The notes beneath the pieces are model-generated. The model saw only the letters and a program-made list of their open reading frames with translations, did no database searches and was not told the DNA's origin. A stretch of DNA of 12,093 bases, from contig QJVU01000498.1 of NCBI GenBank assembly GCA_003235605.1, positions 1 through 12,093 on the forward strand, in the 5' to 3' direction. This stretch comes from Planctomycetota bacterium (GTDB taxonomy: Bacteria; Planctomycetota; UBA1135; UBA2386). A program made the position numbers and the translations under genes. Positions 1 through 5,352 of the stretch are shown in pieces. Within the stretch, counting starts at the first letter, position 1; each line of letters opens with the position of its first letter.

Positions 1-420
1 GATCAGAGCCGGTTGCAACTCCCGCCAGAATCGACCTCCCGCTCGCATGTAAGCGGACACCCTGTCACTGCGTCCAAGGCGGCGGCTTTGCGGTGCGGGA
101 GGCGGCGGTGGCGGCAGTGCAGACGGTGCGGGAGGCGGCGGTGGCGCCAGTGCGGACGGTGCGGGAGGCGGCGGAGCGTGGGGCAGCACTGCACCGCAGC
201 CAGCACAGAACCGCTGGCTGCCCCTGTACGCGGTGCCACACGAGGCACACCACGGCCCCGCAGGCAGGGAGTCGCCGCACGCAGCGCAGAACTTCGCCCC
301 GGCGGATGCGCGCTTGCCACAGGCGGGGCAGCGCGGGCGACCTTTCGGGTCTGGTGACCCGACGGGATCATGCTCGTCAGGCACGGGCGGGTCGTCGTCG
401 GACGCCGGGCTCGTCGCCAT
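1..420 (-). CDS. Double-zinc-ribbon, proline-rich protein (partial, runs off left edge)
   Basis: This frame is open from an ATG at 420 to the window edge, giving 140 codons with no stop. The N-terminus is acidic and disordered (residues 1-30). A double zinc ribbon follows, with cysteine pairs C31/C34, C45/C48, C58/C61 and C72/C75, the spacing of DZR-type domains. Residues 80-110 are a proline-rich linker with an 11-residue period, and a basic segment follows. The function is unknown; zinc ribbons of this kind usually mediate protein or nucleic-acid contacts. The gene overlaps the 3' end of the upstream membrane zinc-ribbon gene by 44 nt, in the +1 frame relative to it, so the two are probably co-transcribed. 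The start is uncertain. GGAGG directly abuts the ATG, which is too close for normal initiation, and an alternative GTG lies at 384. The cysteine pattern makes the frame convincing. Confidence 0.72.
   Translation of the reverse strand, partial: MATSPASDDDPPVPDEHDPVGSPDPKGRPRCPACGKRASAGAKFCAACGDSLPAGPWCASCGTAYRGSQRFCAGCGAVLPHAPPPPAPSALAPPPPPAPSALPPPPPPAPQSRRLGRSDRVSAYMRAGGRFWRELQPALI
92..174. repeat. 33-nt tandem repeat encoding a proline-rich linker
   Basis: There are two full 33-nt copies (92-124 and 125-157) and a partial third (158-174). On the minus strand they encode an 11-residue unit of about five or six prolines followed by Ala-Pro-Ser-Ala-Leu. The copies differ at only a few bases, which suggests recent expansion by slippage or unequal recombination. 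Copy number probably varies between strains; that is inference. Confidence 0.8.
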
Positions 421-1246
421 CCTCCTGGACCGCCCGTTCCGCCAATGCCGCCCTGATGCCGCCCACGAGGCCCACGATGCACAAGATCTTGAGCGCCACG
501 CCCTTGACCAATGTCGCGGGATCGTAGATGCCGCTCACGGCAATGACCGCAAGGTAGATGCACAGGGCGGTCACCAGGGCCGGCACGGGCGACTTCTTGG
601 CCCAGAAGAACATCCCCAGCATGGTCAGGGCGAGGACGTAGTTGATGGTGAACACCAGCACGACCTCGCGATCGATGGTCTCGCGCAGTTCCTGGACGGT
701 CCAGACCCTGCCATCCACTTGGAACTCGGTGTCAGGGGATTCGCCGGCCAGCTTCTGGCGAGCGGTCTCTGCTTCCCTCGCGGTCTGGATCCCGAAGAAC
801 GTGCCGAACACGGCAAACAGGATCGAGATCGCGAGCACCCATTTCGCGGCACTCGCGACCTTGCGCTCTCGGTGCCGCTGGCGGCGGTGCTTGCGTCGTT
901 CGCGGCCTGCGACGATGTGCTTCTGCTTCTGGGTCTCCCGCTGCACCTGTTCCTTGGTTTCGTCCGACAACTTCACTCCACAGCTGGTGCAGAAGCCCTG
1001 GCCCGGGGCGATGTCAGCACCGCAACCGGGGCAGGAGACATGAACCGCCGGCTCCTCGGGTCCGGCCGCTGCCTCCGGTCCGGGCGCATCCGCAGGCGCG
1101 GACATCGGCAGAAGCTCGTAGCCCGCGCCCGCCTCCTTGATGCGGAGCACCCACGAGCACTCCCTGCACTTGATTCTCTTGCCGGCGGCGCCGTCGGGCA
1201 CGTTCAAGGTCGTTTCGCACTTGGGACACGGGGTGGCAACGCCCAT
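377..1246 (-). CDS. Membrane protein with MJ0042-type zinc finger and second zinc ribbon
   Basis: The protein has 289 residues. An MJ0042-like zinc finger (C7/C10, C27/C30) opens it, and a second zinc ribbon follows (C72/C75, C86/C89). Next come a very basic, charged stretch (about 98-130) and four predicted membrane helices (about 136-153, 195-213, 221-240 and 248-268). Both zinc modules sit before the first helix, which suggests a cytosolic sensing or scaffolding head on a membrane domain. The start is well supported: an AAGGAGGAG Shine-Dalgarno site sits 7 nt upstream of the ATG. The 3' end overlaps the next gene by 44 nt. The function is unknown. The zinc motifs are seen directly; the topology is inferred from hydrophobicity. 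Confidence 0.85.
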   Translation of the reverse strand: MGVATPCPKCETTLNVPDGAAGKRIKCRECSWVLRIKEAGAGYELLPMSAPADAPGPEAAAGPEEPAVHVSCPGCGADIAPGQGFCTSCGVKLSDETKEQVQRETQKQKHIVAGRERRKHRRQRHRERKVASAAKWVLAISILFAVFGTFFGIQTAREAETARQKLAGESPDTEFQVDGRVWTVQELRETIDREVVLVFTINYVLALTMLGMFFWAKKSPVPALVTALCIYLAVIAVSGIYDPATLVKGVALKILCIVGLVGGIRAALAERAVQEDGDEPGVRRRPARA

Positions 1247-1458
1247 GGCTCAACTCCTCCTTGCGTACGGTGGCTGAACACCCAGATAGCGCCAGACCCT
1301 CCCTCCAAGCGCCACCCGACATGCTCCGGGTCCTCCGGAATTCTGTAAAACATGGTAGTGACTTGCAGCCGCCGGCGCCAGCCAGTAGCCCGGGTCTTCG
1401 GTTGACGTTCGGTCCGTTGGCGAGTCAACTGCCTGACAAGGCATTGCAGCCGACACCA

Positions 1459-2613
1459 TCAGGACCGTTCGGACCTCAGGTCCGGCAGCGTAACCTCGAG
1501 CAACTCCAGGTCGTCGGAGCGTGCGGCAAGGGCGTGTCGCATGCCGGTCGGGATGACGAAGCAGTCCCCCTCGGCCAACTCCTCGGCAGCACGACCTTCA
1601 CAGCGCAGCGTGACGTCGCCTCGCAACACGAAGACGAACAACAGCTCGGTCGCCGCGCCGCGCATCTCCGGCATTGCCGCACTCGCACTCGCACTCGCAT
1701 CCGCATCCGCATCCGTACCTGCACCCGCAGAGCGCACCACCTGCACGCTCGCCAATCCATCCGTCGCCGCGGCGATGCCCGTGTCCCGGGCCACGAAGCC
1801 CGCCATGCGCCACGGTACCCATGGCGCTTTCGCCGCATCGTGGCGCACGAACCGCTGGCCATCGAACTCGCGCTCGGAAAGCACTTCCGCGGTGGGCAGC
1901 GGCAGGTCATGGTCGGCGCGGGTCTCGTGCACCGCCGGGCAGCTCACCTCGATGACCTCCAGGCCTGGCGAGCACTCGAGCACCCGGTGCCGGATGCGGG
2001 GCGGCTGCAGCACGCAGTCGCCTGCACGCAGCACGAAGGGCGGGCCCTGGTCCTCGTAGACCAGGCGAACCCAGCCCTTGTAGCAGTAGATCATCTGGAA
2101 GCGGACCAGGTGGTAGTGCACGTAGTCACGCACCGGACCGCCCTCCGCAACGCGGATATGTGAAGCGGCGAATCGGCCGCCCTGGCGGTCCGGGATCAGG
2201 TCGCGGTAGCGCATGCCGACACGGCCGGTGATCCATCTCGCGTCGTTGGCCAGGCGGTGCACAACCAGGGACTGCTTCCCGGCGGGGACCATGACCGCCG
2301 GATCTGCGTCCACCAGCAGGACTCGCGTACCGTTCGGAGCGCAAAGCTCCGTGGCACCACCGGCCACCGCGCCCGGATCGCTACAGGACAGGAACAGGGT
2401 GCCCGGATGGCCCTGACCGTCCCGCACCAGGCGCAGGCGCAACCCGTGGCCCGAAACCACCACCACGGCAGGGTTGTCGGCAGGGAGGATGGCATCGACA
2501 CGAAAACCCAGTCGCTCCGTGAAGAACGCCAGCGTCTGGTCCAGCTCCGGGCACGGAAGCACGACCTCCGCAGCGCGGACCGTGCCTGCATTCGTGTTGG
2601 GATCGGTTGCCAT
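1459..2613 (-). CDS. VOC (glyoxalase-like) domain fused to two cupin domains
   Basis: The protein has 384 residues from the ATG at 2613. Residues 14-78 have the start of a VOC fold (an LPCPELDQTLAFF strand-helix, then LGFRVD). Cupin 1 covers about 160-226. It has H166-Y-H168 as metal ligands, Q173 where glutamate is usual, and H209 in the second motif (G198, P204, H209). Cupin 2 covers about 317-376; it lacks the HxH pair but keeps G349, P355 and H360 of motif 2. Cupin 1 may therefore bind metal while cupin 2 is structural; this is inference. The substrate is unknown; VOC and cupin enzymes include metal-dependent dioxygenases, isomerases and lyases. An in-frame ATG at 2658 would overlap the HAD gene. 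The ATG at 2613 lies 5 nt after the HAD stop and is preferred. A GC-rich dipeptide repeat (Asp-Ala, Ser-Ala) sits between the cupins. Confidence 0.85.
   Translation of the reverse strand: MATDPNTNAGTVRAAEVVLPCPELDQTLAFFTERLGFRVDAILPADNPAVVVVSGHGLRLRLVRDGQGHPGTLFLSCSDPGAVAGGATELCAPNGTRVLLVDADPAVMVPAGKQSLVVHRLANDARWITGRVGMRYRDLIPDRQGGRFAASHIRVAEGGPVRDYVHYHLVRFQMIYCYKGWVRLVYEDQGPPFVLRAGDCVLQPPRIRHRVLECSPGLEVIEVSCPAVHETRADHDLPLPTAEVLSEREFDGQRFVRHDAAKAPWVPWRMAGFVARDTGIAAATDGLASVQVVRSAGAGTDADADASASASAAMPEMRGAATELLFVFVLRGDVTLRCEGRAAEELAEGDCFVIPTGMRHALAARSDDLELLEVTLPDLRSERS
1681..1728. repeat. Hexanucleotide microsatellite inside the VOC-cupin gene
   Basis: On the plus strand ACTCGC is repeated three times and is followed by about three ATCCGC units, then degenerate copies. 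On the coding strand they give alternating Ser-Ala and Asp-Ala residues (about residues 301-312) in the linker before cupin 2. A 6-nt unit keeps the frame, so slippage would lengthen or shorten the linker without breaking the gene. Confidence 0.85.
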
Positions 2614-2618
2614 GGGGC

Positions 2619-3008
2619 CTACCCGAGCTCCCGCCCGGTCTTGGCCGAGTAGAGCCATTGCCCGGTGTCGAAGTCAAAGTTCCCGCCGTTGCGCACCTTC
2701 AGGACGGTAACCCCTTTGGAAATGTGTTGGAGCATCTCGTCCTGGTCGTCGAAGTGGACGCTGATGTTCCTACGGTCGATCTCGAGGGCCTTCTGCTCGA
2801 AGCTGCGGACCATGACGAGCTCATCGTAGCGGATTCCGAACTGCTCGACGTCGCGCGTGGCCTCTTCGAAGTCATCGCGGTACGTGATGATGTACACCTT
2901 GCCGGGCCAGTGCTCGCTGAACAGCCGGAAGAAAAGTGGGGCCTCGTCGATGGTTCCATCGAGGTCGATGCCGACGGAGGGGAACGTGGGGGACTTGGGC
3001 TTCGTCAT
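2619..3008 (-). CDS. Small HAD-like hydrolase
   Basis: The protein has 129 residues. HAD motif I is GIDLDGT, with D15 as the likely nucleophile and D17 as the general acid/base. Motif II falls at IITYR (T42), K73 is a plausible motif III lysine, and motif IV is the acidic pair D87-D88. The cap region is very short, so this is a minimal HAD core, probably acting on a phosphate ester or phosphoprotein; the substrate cannot be read from sequence. The ATG at 3008 is chosen because GAGG lies about 5 nt upstream and because the family motif begins ten residues later. A longer in-frame extension to 3368 is open, but it is low-complexity and lies across the opposite gene remnant. The stop is 5 nt from the VOC-cupin start, so the pair is probably one operon. 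Confidence 0.82.
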   Translation of the reverse strand: MTKPKSPTFPSVGIDLDGTIDEAPLFFRLFSEHWPGKVYIITYRDDFEEATRDVEQFGIRYDELVMVRSFEQKALEIDRRNISVHFDDQDEMLQHISKGVTVLKVRNGGNFDFDTGQWLYSAKTGRELG

Positions 3009-3232
3009 GAATCCTCTGGTGCGCATTGTCGGGGGTCGTGGCTTGAAACCTGACCCGGGCCCAGGGGACCGACCCGTCAAGAGTGCGAATGTCGTTCGCA
3101 CCGTCACCCTACACCGAGCGCCAATTCGGGATATCGTGATGGTTGTACGGACCTGGGCACCAGGTGGGTCCATGGATAGCATTGCTGCCCCACTCCACAC
3201 AGCAGCGCACGCACGCCCGTGGGTGGAGACCG

Positions 3233-3649
3233 ATGAAGTCGCGCTTGGTCTTTGTCCTGACTGCTTTGCTGCTGTTTGCCTTCCTGGCGTGGCTCTGGAT
3301 TGACTGGCCGTGTCCACGTGAAGGGGGGATCGGCGCACCCGGTGCCGGCTCCACGGATACTCCCGCATTGGGCGGCGACGGTTCGGCGTCGGCCGGCGAT
3401 CCGGCGGGAGTTGCTACCCGAACTACCGGGAGGCGTACACAGCTCCCCTCGCAATTCGTGGTGCGCGGCACATGTGTGACCGCAAAGACCCTGCGACCGG
3501 TGGCCGGCTGCAGGGTCGTGCTGATGACGTTCAACGGCGAGCTTGCAACTGCGACAACCGGAGGGCATGGGGGACCAGCAGGTGGGGCGTCACCAGGAGG
3601 GTGCAGCCGCCGCCAAACTCGAGCTTGGCCTGAGCCAGGCCAAGGGTGA
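3233..3649 (+). pseudogene. 5' fragment of an exported carboxypeptidase-regulatory-like protein
   Basis: The ATG at 3233 has GGAG 4 nt upstream. The frame encodes a basic N-terminus and a strong hydrophobic segment (about residues 5-22: signal peptide or anchor). A Gly/Ala/Thr-rich spacer follows. The start of a CarboxypepD_reg-like beta domain comes next (VRGTCVTAKTLRPVAGCRVV, about residues 78-97). Similarity to that domain stops around position 3540. The remaining frame to 3649 is low-complexity and reads antisense to a different remnant. Proteins of this kind normally carry one or more complete beta-sandwich domains, so this is most likely a truncated gene. It could instead be an intact short lipoprotein-like gene, but the abrupt loss of domain pattern argues against that. 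Confidence 0.6.
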
Positions 3650-3683
3650 AGTAGGCCGACACGCCATGCCACCAGGCGGTCTG
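3531..3683 (-). pseudogene. Remnant of a secreted-protein C-terminal tail domain
   Basis: The minus-strand frame of 50 codons between stops at 3684-3686 and 3531-3533 reads as a beta-rich piece with the motif FTLGLAQAKLEFGGGCTLLV followed by TPHLLVPHAL. The same Cys-Thr-x-x-Val-x-Pro-Leu pattern occurs in the C-terminal tail of the FG-GAP protein (GCTAWVLPL), and a related pattern (PYTLLAD) occurs in the ThuA-like protein. No start codon, signal peptide or rest of the domain is present. It looks like a leftover of a larger exported-protein gene, joined near 3540-3560 to the oppositely oriented fragment. The frame has intact codons, so the damage is by truncation and not by scattered mutations. 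Confidence 0.5.
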
Positions 3684-3767
3684 TCAACCGACCGATGGTC
3701 TCACGTTGTCACATTCCGGGCGCCCGTCCCTTCAGCCTGGGTCGTGGCACAAGATATCCCGAGCCCC

Positions 3768-4937
3768 TTACCGCGGCGTCAACGTCACCTGCAGTCCGTT
3801 TGACAAGCCGAAGGTCGGCGTAGTCTGGGCCCCCTGGAAGTACACGCTGGTCCCGGCGGCGGCGGGGATCCGGAAGGTCAGGGGCAGCGGGTAGATCGCG
3901 TGGCCCGTAGCATCGAAGCTCCCGGGGAGGAGAGCCACGAACTGTCCCGGCCGGGCGTCGGCCAGCAGGGTGTAGGGTCCGAACCGGTCCGAGGCGGCGC
4001 AGAGGCTGATGAGCAACAACGCGCTCGCGCCGTTCCCGCCGCCGGCGACGACGAGGTCGACCCGGGTCGGCAGCAGGCGCGCGGCGAGGCTGATGGGTGG
4101 GGTGCCCGAACCCGAACCGTAGCCCTGCGCCGACGTCACGGTCACCTGTCGCGTCCCGCCGCTTGCGAAGAGGATGCCGCCCAACAGGTGCTGCTGGAAG
4201 AAGGCCGCAGAGTAGGCCGCGGGGTCGTGGCCGAGCCCGGTGTACCAGGAGCGCCCCGCGCCGACGGACTGGTACCAGGCGATAGGATGCACGGAGCCCA
4301 TGGTGCCGCCGCTGTAGGTCTTTTCGTCGAGGGTCAGCAGCACCCGGATGTTCGGGTTCTTGGCGGGGTTGGTGCGGAAGTTGTACCACTCGTCCCGGTG
4401 CGAGAACTTCGCCGGCAGATGGGCGGTGGAGGGGTGGGTTCCGTCGACGACCGCCACGTCCGCGGACTGGACCGCCGGGTGGCTCTGGAACCAGGCACCC
4501 AGCGCCGCGCCGTAGAACGGCCAGCCGTACTCGGTGTCCGCGGCGGAGTGCACGCCGACGAGGCCGCCGCCGCTTCGCACGAAGCTCTCGAACGCGGTCT
4601 GCTGGGCTGCCTCCAGCACGTCGCCCGTAGTGTTGAGGAACACTACCGCCGCGTACTGTCCGAGGTTGCTTGCCGCGAACCGGCTCGCGTCTTCCGTCGC
4701 ATCCACCGCGAAGCCGTGGGCCGAGCCCAGGGACTTGATCAGCGCGGTGCCGGCGTTGATCTGGGCGGCGTGGCGGAACCCCGTGGTCTTCGAAAAGACG
4801 AGCACGCGGAAGCCCCCGCACGACTGCGCCGGAGCTTCGGCGGCGGAGCCCGCCACCAGGAACGCCAGGGCCGTGGTGACGAAGGCGCGGGTCGCGCGCC
4901 GGGAACGGGATCGACCTGGCATGACCAACCGCGGCAT
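3768..4937 (-). CDS. Secreted ThuA-like domain protein
   Basis: The protein has 389 residues from the ATG at 4937. A basic N-terminus and a hydrophobic core (about 15-37) form a signal peptide, cut near AEAPA. Residues 42-260 match the ThuA-like class I amidotransferase fold: RVLVFSKTTGFRH opens it, a VVFLNTTGD strand follows, and then SGGGLVGVHSAAD with H130. A DEWY motif near 183-186 and GLGHD near 235-238 follow. ThuA proteins are linked to keto-sugar and trehalose metabolism; this one is exported, so it may act on sugars outside the cytoplasm (inference). Residues about 270-389 form a beta-rich tail ending FGLSNGLQVTL, resembling the tail of the neighbouring FG-GAP protein. No clear Shine-Dalgarno site marks the start; an ATG at 4922 also keeps the signal peptide. 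The open frame extends to 5042 but is not needed. Confidence 0.85.
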   Translation of the reverse strand: MPRLVMPGRSRSRRATRAFVTTALAFLVAGSAAEAPAQSCGGFRVLVFSKTTGFRHAAQINAGTALIKSLGSAHGFAVDATEDASRFAASNLGQYAAVVFLNTTGDVLEAAQQTAFESFVRSGGGLVGVHSAADTEYGWPFYGAALGAWFQSHPAVQSADVAVVDGTHPSTAHLPAKFSHRDEWYNFRTNPAKNPNIRVLLTLDEKTYSGGTMGSVHPIAWYQSVGAGRSWYTGLGHDPAAYSAAFFQQHLLGGILFASGGTRQVTVTSAQGYGSGSGTPPISLAARLLPTRVDLVVAGGGNGASALLLISLCAASDRFGPYTLLADARPGQFVALLPGSFDATGHAIYPLPLTFRIPAAAGTSVYFQGAQTTPTFGLSNGLQVTLTPR

Positions 4938-5352
4938 GGCGGCCGATGATACCACGCCTCCGACCCTGGTCCGCTCGAAGGAGGAGGAAGATCGTCCCGG
5001 TGACGCTGCGAGGGAGGAGCGCGGTCTGTTGACCGCTGTCACCGCCGTCTACCTGGGCGTGATGGTCGGCACGACGCATCCCGCGCCATCCGCGGGTTCC
5101 CGGACCTGCCGATCCGCACCTTCCGGATCGACGTCGTGGTTCGATATCCGGCTGGCCTTCGCCAACGCGTTCGGCAACGCGGTGCAGCACATGGAGGACA
5201 ACTACATACCTGCTCGGGATTCCCGTGATCCAGGGAACGATGCGGCTCATGGGCCCGCACGGGGGACTCGGCCAGTACACACACACACGCCCGGGTCAGT
5301 CGATCGACTGACCCGGGCGTCTGCGCTGCATGGTGCGCCGCTGGGATGCGTG
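4938..5352. other. Intergenic stretch without a convincing gene
   Basis: These 415 bases separate the ThuA-like start from the FG-GAP stop. Several frames are open because of GC content, but none shows a recognisable domain, a start with a ribosome site, or hydrophobic/charged patterning typical of protein. The region should hold the promoter of the ThuA-like gene, though I see no clear -35/-10 pair. An (AC)6 tract and a 34-bp palindrome lie at its right end. A decayed gene around 5080-5270 cannot be excluded. Confidence 0.4.
5287..5320. terminator. Perfect 34-bp palindrome after the FG-GAP gene
   Basis: The inverted repeat is perfect over 34 bases, centred between 5303 and 5304, with GC-rich arms (CGCCCGGGTCAGTCG and its complement). 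As RNA it would give a stem of about 15 pairs closed by a four-base loop. It lies 32 nt past the stop of the minus-strand FG-GAP gene, so transcription termination is the simplest role. There is no U-tract on either side, and an (AC)6 run at 5277-5288 touches the left arm. It could instead be a protein-binding dyad. Confidence 0.6.

Noticed and set aside
1401..1429. GTTGAC and GTCAAC inverted repeat between the VOC-cupin and zinc-ribbon genes
   Set aside because: The arms are only 6 bp with a 17-base gap, which is expected by chance; no promoter element matches it.
3009..3368. N-terminal extension of the HAD-like protein
   Set aside because: The extension is low-complexity and crosses the gene remnant on the other strand; the ATG at 3008 has a good ribosome site and precedes the HAD motif directly.
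5080..5275. Possible decayed gene before the palindrome
   Set aside because: All frames were read on both strands; none shows a domain or a sustained protein-like pattern.
3709..5286. 525-codon open frame on the minus strand
   Set aside because: It is a different frame of the ThuA-like gene, Arg-rich and without motifs.
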